64,000 bases of DNA from Ascaphus truei (taxonomy: Eukaryota > Chordata > Amphibia > Anura > Ascaphidae): positions 138,188,356-138,252,355 of the forward strand of contig CM071570.1 of the NCBI GenBank assembly GCA_036426205.1, in the 5' to 3' direction. The position numbers were made by a program, and so were the translations under genes. Below, piece after piece: positions 20,101 to 33,890 of this stretch (positions are counted from its first letter, which is position 1; each line of letters begins with the position of its first letter). The notes beneath the pieces were generated by a model, which saw nothing but the letters and a program-made list of their open reading frames with translations, searched no databases and was not told the DNA's origin.

Positions 20101-23100
20101 CAGGTGATAAACACCAAAACCATAACAAAAGGACTGTCCGAGCCTGTGTGGGTGACAGAGTCAGGCGACAACCCTGTATAAAGCAGTCCTTGCTTACCAT
20201 AAGAAACAAAATGTTTAGCCCTGTAGCTCTCTATTAGAAAGAACGTCAAACTATATGCCTTAACTTTCCAAAACTTTCACATTCTTCACAATGTCGCTTA
20301 CAGGGGACCATGTTATATGGTTTTGAAGCAAAAAGGTGGCACTGTGTGCTCATTTGCATGTCATTTCCCAGAATCCCTTGCTGCAGTGGAAGCGCTGGGT
20401 GATAATTTTGAAAGGCAAATATACAGATACTAATATACACATACACACACAGTGTATGCACTCTACAAGACATTGAGAGAGATATAGATATGATGATACT
20501 TGCCATGGTTCTGGTCACCATAAAGCTTTCTTGGTCATATGTGGAAAACTATTGAACACAGATTCTAAATTACAAAACACTATACATTTGGTAGGTGGTG
20601 CATTACAACAAAGCTGGGCCATTTCATCTGATTGCAACTCCAAAATCTACACAGCCCTGCACCTTTAGTACTGAAATAAATCAACAGATCCTCGCTGATA
20701 ACTTACAAATGTTCCCCTGGGTCGGCTGACTCCTGCAAAGCCTGAATATTCTTTGGGCTCTAAAGGGCCTTTGAACTCTTCCTCTTTGTCCTTCTTATTG
20801 TCTTTTTCTTCACGAGAACTGCCAGTCGAAGGGGATGGAGAAGGTTCCTGATGCTCCTTTCTACGCTTACTGCAATAAAAACAATTTAAAAAAAAAAAAA
20901 AAAAAAAGGACACATACAAAATAACTCTTAAACCAGAAACAAAGAACAAACTTTTAAAGGCGCTTCATTATGTCCCTGAATTTAAAGATATGGTCTTTTG
21001 TTTGAAACAAAACATATTGTGCTTTTTACATTTAGCTAGGTTACGTTTCTCAAAATAACAATGTATAGCATTACTGGTATGCTTTTCAAATTAATTGCTC
21101 GTCTGCTATCTACAGACAGACACGAGAACGGAGACCGGTGAGGCCTGTGAAACCCATTGTATAGCACGTAGTAGTAAAACAAAACTGTAATATATAGTAT
21201 AAAACATATTTATTTTTCTTTCAGGAAAGTCAGAAACATTCAATACATCATTATTAGGAAACAATTTTAGTTTACCGTTTACATCTACAAATAACCTAGC
21301 AAACTTTGCTAGAAACCCAAGTAAATACCCTTTTGGAAACAAAATACAAAGATTCTTATCTATTAAAGTTTGTATTGGCTTCAAAAACATTATTTTAGAG
21401 CAAATTAACATTAAACGTTGTCACTACTTAATTCTGTGAACGAAATTAAACCAAAGTTAGGTCTACAGCAATGAGTCATTTTGTTTGTACTGCGGTGTTG
21501 AGTTGAAAAAGTGCGGAATCAAGCATAACGAACCAAAGTTCTTACACAAACGCTTTTAGAAATGCACTGAAGTCCAACCTCCTGATGTTGCCTGGACAAT
21601 AGGACACAATAATTTGTCATTTTTTTCAGTTAGCTTGCTATTCCAAAGTTTTTGTCCTCATCCACCATAAGCCGTGTAAAAGACAGATTATACAGTTTTG
21701 CTGCAAGACAAACAATTGTGATTGTTTACATTATACACGTTTCAGATGGCAATATCTCGCAAGCAAAGCAAGCACAATGTGCGTCTTTCAAAATGCTTAC
21801 TTGTCATCCTTTACAAATTTGAACTCCTTTAGATCCTTTTGCACTTTATCCCGCTTGCGAGATCCACTGGATTCCCGGGAGCACTTGGAGTCGCCCCGCT
21901 CTTTACGGTGCTCCTTTCTGCGGCGATCAACATCACATCGCACATCAGCAGAGCTACTCCGTAGCTTCTTTTCTGCCTATTTGGAAAAGAGATTATACGG
22001 TGGAAGGAAGGATAGTCATAGTCAAACCATTCCTGACAGTACAAATGTGCAAATTCTCAATATATATTTTAACCATTAAGATATTAAAATAATAATAAAC
22101 TCAGATTCAGGGCATAAACTAGTAGCTTGCAAGATCTCGCTTTCGCTCACTGTAGAGGGAGAGGGGGGTTGGCCCGGTATTAGAGGGGTTGCACCCCATA
22201 TGGCCACCCCCCTGACCTCACCAGGGAGGCAAGGGGTTAACTGGACTGCGGTCCAGGAATGTGGCTTACACCTTGTCATGTCAGGAAAATGTATGTTCCC
22301 CTGTTCCCATGTTTTATTATAATATCAGTGTCTGCACCACACACACACACACACACAAGAATTTTGTGTTAAAGTATGAAACGGTTTAAGTGGTATTTGT
22401 GCATCTCCGGTTCTGAAGGTCGCAGCAGGCTGAAACTTGGATCATATGATGTCCCAGTTCCGGCATTACGATCTGGAAAGTTTGGACCCGCTGGACGTAA
22501 CGGAACCGGATATTTTAATATGTCTGTGTTTTAACTTTAATATTGTATTCCAAGGCGGGGATAAAAACCCGCGCAGATTCCTTCACACAAAGGAATGCAA
22601 ATGGTCAGGGGGGCGACCCAAAGTCTAGGAACCAAGTACTGATCAAAAGACTGCCACTCAAACTGTTTACCTGAGGGCGGAGAAGCATCAAACTAGACTG
22701 GTTTGTAAGTGTTATATCTACACCTACAAACAATGAAGATCCTACCAGATACTTCATCTGGTAGACTGGTCGTCGCCCCTGATTTAATTATGGGGCTACA
22801 GAAATAAGACCCTCAGAGTCCCAGTACGCATGGGCTAACTAGCTGGGGGGCATGGGTTAAACTGTGTCTCCACGTTAGGGATTGGATACAGATAATTGTT
22901 CACCAATAGTCTGTATTCAATGTTGAGAATAGGGTTACAAAGGTATATAAACTGTGTCAACCCTACAGTTGTAGTTCTTCTGATTTCACCTTGAATGTCA
23001 CCGGATTGCTGGAGAATTGCTAGCTGATACTTCTCCATTCCCCAACCCTAAGTAAGTGTTACCTTCTTGCCTGTTAATTGTACTATATTGCTGTGTTCAC

Positions 23101-26100
23101 CTTTTTAAGGAATAAATATATTTTATTATATCTAAGCCTCGTTCAGTTCAACCCAGATATTTGGTGTTCATTATATCTTGTCATAAGTTACCGTGACACT
23201 CTCAAAAAATTAGTTACCCACGCAAAGTTGTCTAGAGTTAGAAATGTAACATAATTTAAGATGGTAAGCATGATGAAGGCGATGATTTATGGACAGTTAG
23301 GTCAATTAAAACAAGTACAATTGTATGTACCACTGGTACAACTGATATTTTGTCATGTGAAACTCCATACCTTTGGAGGCTCTTCCTTTATAACTTGGTC
23401 TTCATCCTGCAAACGTGTGGGCTTCATAGGGACATTAGGAAAGATGTCTAGCCTCCTGCATCAAGATAAAAAGACGAACACAAGGCTATAAGAATAGAGG
23501 CTGAAAACTAATACAGTACAGTTTGTGGCAAAACACAAGTTTATATCACCGAATTAAAGAATTCCAACTGGCTAAAGCCTTTTCCAATTCCACAACAGAG
23601 CGTGTGCGGATATCTATCTACATATAAATATATCAATGTCTTAACAAGGAGCATGTTTAACAAAACAAAGAAGAAACAGTGCAACCTGTAGGATTTTCCT
23701 TTAAACTTTTATTCTGGACAACTTTTATTCTGGACTTCATTTTATACACTTTTTTTTATCACTTCTTCCTATATTTTATATATTTGATGCTTAGCTTTTC
23801 CAAATGGAATTGTTTCACCGTTAGTCTTAATTTAGAGTGCAGCCTGTGAGGCACGTCCCCATTTTACACGCGCCCTACGTGGGTAGCTGGGCTTGTTTGG
23901 CTTGTTTTACCTTTTGTATGGCACGTTTAACAGACGTGTATTTTGTGGTGGCGCACGTGCAATGCTGTGCGCCGGCCAAGAGCACGATTTTGAAAAATAC
24001 ACTTGGAATTGTTCTTGTAGCACGGCGGCCGTGTCAGGTGAGCGGTTCAGCCAATGAGGGCGAACCGCTCACGCCACGCCTCCAGCCTGCAGTGCATGTT
24101 TCGCGTGCGCAACGTCCCGCGGTCTCGCACGCGGACACTAGAATCGCGGACTTAGTCTATATACATGCCTTATTTTGCCCATTTCTGCCTGGGGCGATCA
24201 TGACATACCTATGTATCTCAGGGCTCTTTGGGCGGGCGGAAGGGGCTGCAGTGACTTTCTGGTACCCTGTAAATCTCTCATTGAGGGTCTTTCCGGCAGA
24301 CTTGAAGTAAAGTTCTGTTGGTTGCAGAGGAGAAACACTGCCCCCGTTAGTTCAACTCCCCTTAGACACAAATCCACATTTCCTGACAGTGAGTATGCAG
24401 GATGTAAAAAAAGTCATTACAATTATTAAAATCCTGATGAGACAGAAAAGAAGAAAGAAAAACACGAAATAAATTATGCATAACAATTAACGCAAATATT
24501 CCCCCAACCTCCCATATTCTCTGACAGAATCCCAGGATCCTAGACTTCCTGAAAAGAATAAAATACCATGAGTGGAAGTGAGCCAGGAATTACAGGTAAT
24601 ATTGTGTTGTATAAACTCAAATCTATCATAAGCAGTGGTGGGCAACCAAAGTTAAGCACAGGACTATGTGTGGCACTCTCATAGCTCAAAGTACCGAAGA
24701 CTTAATTTTCGCCAAAATGCCTTATCAGAATTTATAAAAGTTATGAGTTTTGTAAGTAGACCTATCCAATCCAGAAGAAACACTTAAATGGCTGAAAGCC
24801 TTTAGAGTTGCCCATCACACGTCTAAAATAATAAATACAAAAAAGAAGTAGTGTTTTCAGAATTTTCTGACCATATAAAGATATAAAATGTAGATACCAA
24901 GTCTTTACTGTGAAGGAAGTCCTCCCCCCACTGGCAAAAGACCTAAAACTAGCTCAAAAACATGTTTAAAAGGAGGAGGTCACATACGGTGAAACTGTTC
25001 TTTAATCCCAGGAATCCATACCAAGTTAACAATTACTTTTTGTTGCAAGTCACAAATCACAGTGGTAGTTGTCAAATTCGGTTATCATTATCAGATTGTT
25101 GCAATTGCGTAACATTTAACCCAAAAGAAAATAGATGACTAACATTTTCGATAACCTAAGCGGCACCTATTTTGTTTCCCTATCGGTATGTGCGTCTACG
25201 GCTATGCCAATGCAGGAGACTGCAAAGAGTACCTACATTTCAAACATATTCTTTACTTCCAACACAACAACATGTGTTTTAATGTAAGGAGACGTAACAA
25301 ATCATGGGGCTGTGAAATGCAATATGTGAAGCAAGTTATCCTCTTTAACAGGTCAACATACAACTGTGTCCACTTACCGCCCAGCATCCAGCACAAGTCT
25401 CACAACCAATCAATACACCTTGAAAGAGCCACTACAAGGGTAGGGCTTCAAGCATAATTCCATCATACTCAGGAATTTTTGGAGCTAGCAATTCAGATTT
25501 AGGCCATTTGTGTCAGGAAGACTTTGCATGTTTTTGCATCAGCAACAGTATATATTATTGTGTAACATGGGTTTTGCCATTTCAAAACATTTTCCAGGAC
25601 CTAGTCATAATGAAAAAGAAATCAACACTGGGTATTTCCAGCTCATGGTCAACAGAGCTGTGTACACTTGCTTGCAAGATACTGACAAACAAAACACCAT
25701 ACGAAGGAAAGAATGAATACAGAACAGTTTAATTCTGTAGCAAATAAAACTAAACGATTGGTTACAAACAGGTTCAGGGTGCACGGAGATACTTAAAAAT
25801 TCAAACTGGTCGTTATAATAAGAGGAAGCAAACACCGTAACAATCCTGTTTGTTCTTATTTGCTGCTACATTTGAAGTAGTGTAATGTTTTACCCAGCAC
25901 TGCCCTGGGCATATTGTGGAACAATGACTCTAGTTTTCATTTATGATGATTTGCTTTAGTAAGGCGATGTAAGCTACCCACCTAATGTTTTCTTATTCTG
26001 CATGTACAGTATGCCTGTCGGGCATAAATTCCACATCAGAAACTCCAGGTTATGCTTTATAGCTGGTAGTCATATCTAGGACCAAAATAAACTAATGCCA

Positions 26101-29100
26101 GTGATATGTTTAATGGGTTAAACATAGCTCATGGTGTCTTTAAAAACAGTGGAGTATAAGTATTTTACATTATGTTTAAACAGTTGTTTTCATAGTACCC
26201 GAAACACTAGGGATACTTATGATTTTTACCTGCATTTCTTTTTGCTATAAATGGGGACCTTTTATCTAAATCTATTCACCATTGCACACTTATTTTACTG
26301 TTAAAAAAAGAACCGGGAAAGAAGTGACCGTATCAATGTAACTGGCTACTTAAAAAGATCCAATCACACAAAACGAAAAAGGTCACTTGGGTCCTGTTCA
26401 AAATGAGTTTATTTGCACTAGACCATAGGAAATACACAGAGACTACATGGGCAATTCCAGTCCTTATGGGCCACCAATGGGTCAGGTTCTAAGGAAATCC
26501 CTGCCTCAGCACAGGTGGTTCAATAACGACTGAGCCACCTGTGCTGGAGCCAGGATATCCTTCAAACCCAACCTGGTGGTGGCCCTTGGGGACTGGAGTC
26601 GGCCACTCCTTATCTAGTCCATCTTATGAATGTATCATAGTCACGTCTCAAACAAAGTACAAAAGAAAAACAAACAAATCTTGGGATCCCCAACTTCCAT
26701 GTAAATAAAGAATGTAAACCATGAAACTACATTTAGAAGCATGATCGTCTTTTTTATTATTTATAGAAGACTAATCACATAATTGACCTATTAAACATGC
26801 TGCTCACTTTAGTCCTAGGTGGGACCGTCTGCAGAGATGTTTAAAGAATTGTGTGGTGGATTAACCTCGGCCTCCAAGAGCACAAAAATAATTATTCCAA
26901 GATACTTTCTACAATTGTACGACCGATTAAAGCATTAGACTCTTTCCCTTACATGGAGTTGTGCACATTACCAAGCGCTAATGGTCATTACCATTTCGAG
27001 AATAGTAAGATCACAAGTTATGATCGAAATATGAAATTCTGGCTAAAGAGCATGCTATCTTTCATTCCCGTTTAGAGAAAATCTCCCACATACATTGTGA
27101 GGGGGAAAAGTTTAAGAACTCCCCAAAGGCCAGATAGAACAGCGTAAACCAGGCTCCTCTCAATTGTCAGATCATCAAAATAGCGGTTCTACCAAGCTTC
27201 TAAATGTCACCTCTCATTTTTCTAACCAATGTTTAGAAAGCACAGAATTAATGGTTTAGATGACTTACTTTTTTTGATTAAGAGCCAACAATTTATTTTA
27301 GAATTTACAATTAAACAAAAAAAAAAAAAACAAACAGCCATAATTTAAAAAAAAAAAAAAAAAAAGAGATAATTGGTTGACTTTGTGCGCCTTTATCACT
27401 TTATCATAGTTCATATTACCGACACCAACAAATTATACTGTTTCCATTAAGAAAACTATATATTTAAAAAAAAAACAGTAGTTACGCAAGTATGTTTTAT
27501 TATAAAATGTTGCTTATTCGGTCTAAAAGATTGAATGACTACAACTCAGTCCAGACACTGAATAAAAACCACAATATGATATTATAATTTGCTGCTTACC
27601 AACAAAAAGCAAATAAATGTTTACTTAGTACCTATTGCAAAAGAACACATTTGTTATACAGACACAAAAACGTAGGTTATTTTCCTTATTTATTATAATA
27701 CTACTGGAAAACATAGGTGGAACACACAACTTTTAGATTTAATTGGTCACCATCATCCCATCGGGGCTTATTCTATATCCGCCAAAGTGGCCAATTGGGC
27801 TATTTTCAGACAAACTCTTCCTTTGAAGTCAACAGCGAATTTTGATGCAAAACTGACCCATCGGCCGCTACGTCTGATTTGAGTCTTTAACATTTGACTC
27901 AACCAATGGCTTTGGTGCTAGAATGCAGCACCTGCGTGCATATAAATGCCTTTTACACCACGTTTAAGTGTGATTATGATGAAGAATAAAAAAACCTGTT
28001 TGGTCATGAAAATTAAAATTAATTTCCCCCCACACCAGTTTGTGCTTTCTCAAACCAGAAAACTAAAGATGCATGGTCAGTGCATTTAAAGCAACTGAAT
28101 CAACAGCCCCCTCCTCTTAGGTACTAGATAGTTATATAGAAAGCAGCACTTTTGTCTCTGATGCCAACCAGAGATACAGCCAATCCCTGACAATTATTAG
28201 GTTTAATCACTTATCACAAGGCAACAACACCTTTACTACATATTGACAGGAGTACAACATTAAATGTTATTATTATTATTAAGTGGCATTTGGAAAGCTA
28301 ACTCATAATAAAAAAAATGAATGTTGTATTTTTACTCCTATTTCAGTCTGTGCCCTGTGATGTCAATTAAGTCAAACAAAACAATTTTACACCAATGTAA
28401 CAATGTTGACAACATAAATGAAGATACCATTTTATTTCAAATGGTGTTTAGCTTTAGACAATGCATTGGACAAAGCAACTGCAGTGTGTATCTGTATTGT
28501 TGTGTATGGTGTTATTTTCCTCATAACTTCAGAAATAGGGGGGGGAAAAAGGTCACAAAAAAACAGCTCTGAGGAGACTCCTATCTGTAAAGCAAACAAA
28601 TATTTAACATACTAACACACTAGGAAGTATAGACATCCTATTCAATCTATAAATTCAACATTGGCAATTACACAGAACAGCTTACCTTTCACATGGTGTA
28701 CTATAGACACAACATGGTGGGCAAATGACTCTGGGGATGTTTTGCTGGCGAAGGACACCTTGATGTGATCAAAGATGGAGCGGAACTCTTGCCCTTTCTT
28801 GACTGAATGAACAAGTGTGTTGGCTAGCAGTCTGTCATTAGTAAGAGAGGTGGGCCTTCATGCACATGACAAAAAGGAAGAGAATATCATTTAGTAAAAT
28901 TACATGAATGCCAAGAAAAAAAAAAGAAAAGAAAAAAAAAACAGCGTTTACCTGTTATCATCAAGGGGCACGGTGATCATTTTGAGTTTGACTTCAGGAT
29001 GGTGCGACTCAGTGGCTATCATTTTGATCCTAAGTGGACTTTCCTCCCTGAACACCGTCTTCTCTCTCACGTCGGTACTCTGGCGTAAAGAAATGCTGTA

Positions 29101-32100
29101 ACTGAAGATATCTTTCTTCTTGTCAGACTTCACCTGGTCAGGAGACTGGGTATCTTTCGTCACCATAGATCTCTCTGTACCTTTGTCATCATCCTTGTGT
29201 CTGTCTTTTGATGCTTTTTTCCCCCCTTTATGTCCCTTCCCGTCACTAATTTTCTCTCCGTCTCTAGCTGTTTTTAGCAAAACTTTAGCCTTGTATTTTG
29301 CCCCCTCGTCCTCAGCGTTCCAGTTAGATGCAGTAGAGAGACCTTTGCCCTGATCTGCAAGGACAGACTTTCTAAACTGCCTGTAGTCCTCTGCCTCCTC
29401 TAGGTCTTCACTTTCAGAAATAGTCTGAAACTGAGACTTCACTGCCTCTTTCTCAACAAAATAATCTAGAGTGTCATGACCATCCCAGACTCTTCCCCCT
29501 TCCTTCTTGATTTTCTCTGAACCTCTTTCCTTCTGGGATTCTTTATCTCTGGCATTACCCCTATCAATAGGAAATAATCTATGTTCTTCATCTGTATACC
29601 TGGAATGGCAGAAGAGCAGAAAGGTTACACCAATCTGCATTTCCCTCAAAAAGAAATTAACGCAGAAAAGGGGATATTCTGTGATCCTGCAAATCAACAA
29701 TTTCTTCAAAGTCAGGTGTTATGGAACAGATGACTAGTGGTAAAAAAATTTAAAAAAATCAACAGGCTGCTGAACATTGAAAATAATAGGATATACTAAA
29801 TATTTTTATTTATTTAAATGCCGACAGTACTGGCTCTATGACCAACATTGTGTGAAATGATGCACTGAGCCCACATTGCAAAAAATACATATACGTGTTA
29901 TTCAGCAGAACATGTTAAACACGTACAAGTCTAAAAAGAAAGCAAAACATTGTTTAGACATACTGTATACTCCAAATTAAAAGCACTTCAATAACTTCTA
30001 TTTTCATATAATACGTTAGTATATTACAAGGAGCGTTACTTTAAATAAAAAAATTCATTCAATTACCCATAGGTGGGGAGCAGAGGGTCTCCGGAGCTGA
30101 ACCGTATTAACCGGGGAGCCCCTGCTTCCGGAGATACTTAGCTCCGTAGATGATGCCAGCATCGCCTTCATTTTTAAAGGTTGTGCATACCATTAGGAAG
30201 CCGCGACAGATGTCACAGCAGATTTGAGCCGCCATATTGCGTGCCCAGTTAGGGCTGGTACCTACCTTCATTAAAGCAGGGGGTCAACTGAGCTGAAATT
30301 AACAGGGTTCAGCTCCAGAAACTCCCCGGTAATCATCGAAAATAAACACCCTAGGCAGAAACATCTAAAAGCCAACAAACAGTGCAAGTTGACACCTATT
30401 ATAAACTCAAGGATTCGTCATATATACAGAACAGGTAGAAAGCACCTCATTGCAATAAAACAAAGCCCTGCTCTTTCCCATCATGCAAGCTTGTTACTGT
30501 TAACAAGATAAAGGGTAACCATTGACCAAGAATGCTTCACTCACCTTTTAAGAAACTTTGAACCCTGTTCTACAGTGTCCGTGTATAATGGGTGGCGAGA
30601 ACGCCCATCCTCCCGTGAAGGGTTCTGGGTCAGTACAGTCTTTGTTGGGCTTCTCTGCGAAGGGATATGAAGTGGGCTGTTCTGCGAAGGACTGTAGCGT
30701 GTAGAACCATTCCCACCAGAGCCAGAACCGGATCTTTCAGGACTGTGCACGACGGAATGTGAATTTTGAGACAGGGTGTCTTTGGCAGAGTGGACCACAC
30801 TCAGAATAGGACAATCAGAGTGGGATGAACTCTGGCTGGGCGGTGAGGCCACAGGCGATGGGCTACAAGGTGACCTTGGGCTGTTATCATATGCAGAAAG
30901 ACCTGCCCAACTGTCACCATGCACCTCTAACTCTTTGCCGAGTTCATCTAGGGGCTCAGAGGGGTCAAACGCATCCTTCTGCTCGTCACATGACTTGCTA
31001 TTTAGGGGGCTTTCTGATTTATCAGCCCCCTCATTCTTCTGTGTCTGCTTCTCTTGGGAACTACGTTTTTTTGTCACTGGTGACTTGCTGTACCGGGATG
31101 AGGAACGGGATGAAGAGGACCTTGGGGAATGAGAAGATTTATAGGACCGATGGGACCGACTCCTAGACCTTTGAGATGAGACAGATCTCCTCTTGGGACT
31201 CCTGGAGCGGGAGCGACCACGCCTTGGACTTCGAGAGTATCTTCGGTTCCACATTGGCCTGAAACCCCCACGATGATATCGGCCTCCTCCTCCTCCTTGA
31301 TAGTAGCCTCTTGGTCTTCCTCTGAAGCCATAGGGGCGTCTCATTCCTCTATTGTTTCTGTAATCTCTGTTGTAATCCCTATTATAAACACGATCTCTAC
31401 TGCGAGATCGGGAGTATGTTCTAGATCGTGACCTGGAACTTAAATTACAGATTAGAATTAGGGGAAGGAATAGGACATATTAAAAGAGGAAGCTTTTATT
31501 TAAAATGTTATTGGTTCTTCAGGTGGATATGTTGTGGAGGAAATAAAAATATTCCTTTCAAATAAATAACTGTTCACTGATGATTTACAGAAGAGACTGT
31601 ATTACACTTTAATCTAGACTGCTGAATTTTAGAGCCAGGTGAGTAAGTGAGAGTATTTATGCATAGATCTGAAATAAAAATATTAATATAACCTGAACGT
31701 TTAAGTCATTTTCATTTGTGACACTACACAGCAAAAGGCAAATTGTTCTGGATTCTGCTTTTTCTATGGAATATCACAATAAATATCTATTCCACAGCTA
31801 CTTCATCTTATGATTTCTGGATACCATTTTTTTAGATGGCTAAGGAAGAGACAGACTGTGCTGCCCCAGCACAAGCAGAAACAGCTGATTTTATTAATCC
31901 GTCTCAATATGCTTCAGTCTAGCTGTAATAAATAACACTAATAAAATAATAAGTTAATAGAATTCTATAGTTCTTTCCCATACCACCTTTAAGTCTTTTT
32001 GAAGTCAGACTATATCAACACCATCCAACGCTTGTATGTGTAAACATGTCGGATAAAACAACTAAAACAAATGAAAGTATTGTATGTTTATTTACCTGTA

Positions 32101-32193
32101 GCGTTTTTTTCTCGAATGTGACCTTGATCTAGAGGATGACGGCGACCGGGACTTTGACCTCGAAGAATGTGATCTTGAGTTTGATCGAACCAT
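17118..32193 (-). CDS. BCLAF1: BCLAF1, Bcl-2-associated transcription factor 1, complete
   Basis: Eleven coding exons on the minus strand give 895 residues (human 920): 32193-32096, 31438-30545, 29599-28952, 28855-28686, 24314-24209, 23455-23371, 21976-21801, 20869-20707, 19239-19093, 17737-17543 and 17123-17118. All splice sites are GT-AG and every phase joins. The protein starts [17 protein letters not shown], an RS-rich domain (~1-130) with an [13 protein letters not shown] segment, then [31 protein letters not shown] (~430) and [13 protein letters not shown] (~520). Next come [64 protein letters not shown] and [22 protein letters not shown]1 and its paralogue THRAP3 are nuclear RS proteins acting in mRNA processing, DNA-damage response and apoptosis control; the amino terminus fits BCLAF1 better. 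The last exon holds only Glu and the stop. Relative to human, about six residues (NNEEKK region) are missing before DRRKEEKE. The 5' UTR exons and promoter were not located. Confidence 0.95.
18382..18536. mobile_element. hAT MITE, family A copy 3, with a C23 tract
   Basis: It starts CAGGGGTGCGCAATCTG and ends with CACCCCTG. The flanks CTCTAGAC (18374-18381) and TTCTAGTC (18537-18544) agree at six of eight bases. A run of 23 C occupies 18488-18510. It lies in the BCLAF1 intron before the penultimate coding exon. Confidence 0.75.
20330..20415 (+). repeat. Dispersed octamer-bearing repeat (family C), copy 1
   Basis: It contains GTGTGCTCATTTGCATGTCA followed by TTTCCCAGAATCCCTTGCTG. The same order is seen at 32303-32445 (inverted), 36564-36677 and 56492-56640. 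The octamer ATTTGCAT is kept in all four copies. It lies in a BCLAF1 intron. Confidence 0.7.
22151..23198 (+). mobile_element. Possible solo LTR inside BCLAF1 intron, antisense to the gene
   Basis: The segment begins TGTAGAGGG and ends TTACCGTGACA. Near its end it has a TATA-like GTATATAAACTG (~22940) and then a poly(A) signal GGAATAAATA (~23105), the order expected in an LTR. The flanks CTCAC and CTCTC differ by one base, so target duplication is only suggestive. No internal retroviral or gypsy coding region is present. The left limit could instead be near 22272 (TGTCATGTCAGG). Confidence 0.4.
22337..22357. repeat. (CA)n microsatellite
   Basis: A CA tract of about 20 bp within the candidate LTR region. 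Confidence 0.8.
24633..24820. mobile_element. hAT-like MITE in BCLAF1 intron
   Basis: The left end CAGTGGTGGGCAACC (from 24633) and the right end GTTGCCCATCAC (~24808-24819) are inverted and hAT-like. No convincing target duplication was found. The interior is AT-rich and noncoding. Confidence 0.5.
26446..26610. mobile_element. Foldback hAT-type element, long palindrome (family D)
   Basis: The two halves are reverse complements over most of the 165 bp: CAATTCCAGTCCTTATGGGC / GGCCCTTGGGGACTGGAGT, and CAGCACAGGTGG / CCACCTGTGCTGG. The pattern belongs to a widespread vertebrate foldback family with GGTGGCCAACTCCAGTCCTC ends; a second copy is at 63655-63767. It lies in the BCLAF1 intron. Confidence 0.75.
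30060..30350. repeat. Dispersed palindromic repeat family B, copy in BCLAF1 intron
   Basis: Halves are related in inverse (GGAGCAGAGGGTCTCCGGAG at the left; CTCCAGAAACTCCCCGG at the right), with ATTAACCGGGGAGCCCCTGC and GCAGGGGGTCAACTGAGC inside. It carries GCCGCCATATTGCG. Noncoding. Confidence 0.5.
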
Positions 32194-32302
32194 TTTCACA
32201 GGGTAATAGTTCTACTAACCGTACTTAGAAAATAACAATATGGTTGAAATAAAAAAAAAAGTTACAATTTAGAATGTTATCTTTTCATTTGTTATTATAA
32301 TG

Positions 32303-32445
32303 GCTTATAGAAATATCACTTGTGAGCACATTCACATGTCTCAGACAGGTCTAACACTGCTTTTTACCTTTATCTCTTAGCATACAATACGTCCACTGCA
32401 GCTAGGGATTCTGGGTAATGACATGCAAATGAGCACAATGGCCTA
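32303..32445 (-). repeat. Octamer-bearing repeat (family C), copy 2, just upstream of the BCLAF1 first coding exon
   Basis: An inverted copy of the family (GGATTCTGGGTAATGACATG then CAAATGAGCAC) matches 56492-56640 over about 140 bp, including the end CACTTGTGAGCACATTCACA. It lies 110 bp upstream of the BCLAF1 start codon exon, probably in its 5' intron. Confidence 0.7.
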
Positions 32446-33564
32446 TATAAGCCATTTATAATGGCTTATAAATCCTATAATACACTGCACGAGTGTGTTC
32501 TTTGCATGAAAGAAGTGCTTTGTTTTGTTGAGCACCATAGAAAGATATCTCTGCACCTTTAAGAGTTTCTGAATAGTATTTAGCCAGCGTAACTATAGTC
32601 GAAATCATGAAATGTGCTTATACTAGCTTAAGTATTTGTAAACAAATACGTAAAATGCATTCAAAATAAATAGAATTATGTACAGAATACACACCAATTT
32701 ATTTTTACCTGTGATCTCCAGCAAATAGGTATACGCTTTTCTACTTTTTTTTTTCCCCCTCTTGAAATTAGTGCTTCTGTAAAGTAAAAGAAATGTATAT
32801 TTTAAAATTCTCACTTTTCTTAGATGGGAATTTTAAATAGAATTTAGTAGTAAAGAGCAGAAGAATCACACTGAGTGACAGAGAGAGAATACCAAGGAGA
32901 AAGGAGGCAGTTTATCTGCATCAATAACCCAAATGAATATATTCCACTAAATGTGGAATCCATATTCTTTTAAAATTTGGATTTACTGGGGACCAGAATA
33001 CATATTAAAGGGGGGGCTTGATTGTAAACGACTGTTCCTGAACATCAAATCAGCAAACGCTTACCCATGCTGTGCTATTATCTCCGGTTACATTTGTATT
33101 TATTGTGGAAAATGCAATCTGGCTCAACAAACTTTAACCTCATCAGTGCACAAAATACAATCCCACCTATGCCAATTGTCTATGCAGCATTATAACATTA
33201 AATATTTAAGACAACTTAGTGTGAAGTGTCATATAATAATCTTTTTTCTTTTTTTTTTTTTTACAATCAAAAGATAATAAATAATTCAATAAATATAAAT
33301 ACGCTAATGAAAGCTACCCCTTCTCCCACCCACCCCAGACAACTCGAAAACAAATCTCTCGGTTTATATTTTTAATATTACCATGCTGCAGAGTTTTTTC
33401 CCCAAGATATACCAACAACGTGCAAGTTTCAGTTCTGGGAACGTCAATGAAATAGATGTACACTTCCCACAAAAACCCACTTTTTATTATAATTTCCCCA
33501 GGTGGAATTAGGGTTTGGCCATAACAGAAATGGTTACAATATTAAAATGTGTATCATGATAATA

Positions 33565-33890
33565 CAGGGATAACCCGGTTTAAGGACACTCGCGAGTAAG
33601 GACATATTTTCAATAGCACCATTCCCCTGTGTCCGTAGGCTCGCTTCGCGAGTACGGACACTTATTCTGCCGACAGACCGCCGTAGTAGTGACACGTTGA
33701 TTCCCCTCACCCAATAGGCAAACGGCAGCTCGTGCATGCGCTTATCAGCACGTCCTGAACAGCAATACCGGCTCCCTACCTGTACCGAAGCATCGATAAG
33801 TGGGAAAAAGGTAGTGCTTCACTTTAAGTACATTTTCGCTTTACATACATGCTCTGGACCCATTGCGTACGTTAAAGCGGGGTATGATTG
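33565..33890. mobile_element. Tigger/mariner-like MITE, copy 1
   Basis: It starts CAGGGATAACCCGGTTTAAG and ends with AAAGCGGGGTATGATTG, flanked by TA on both sides (33563-33564, 33891-33892). It is 326 bp. It matches the copy at 35206-35537 in opposite orientation (GGAGCCGGTATTGCTGTTCA and its complement; CATCGATAAGTGG). TA flanks and CAGGTATACCCC-type ends fit the pogo/Tigger branch. Confidence 0.75.

Noticed and set aside
28948..29709. 253-codon frame starting MKKLLICRI
   Set aside because: Its first ~35 codons are intron upstream of the acceptor at 29600; only 29599-28952 is BCLAF1 exon.
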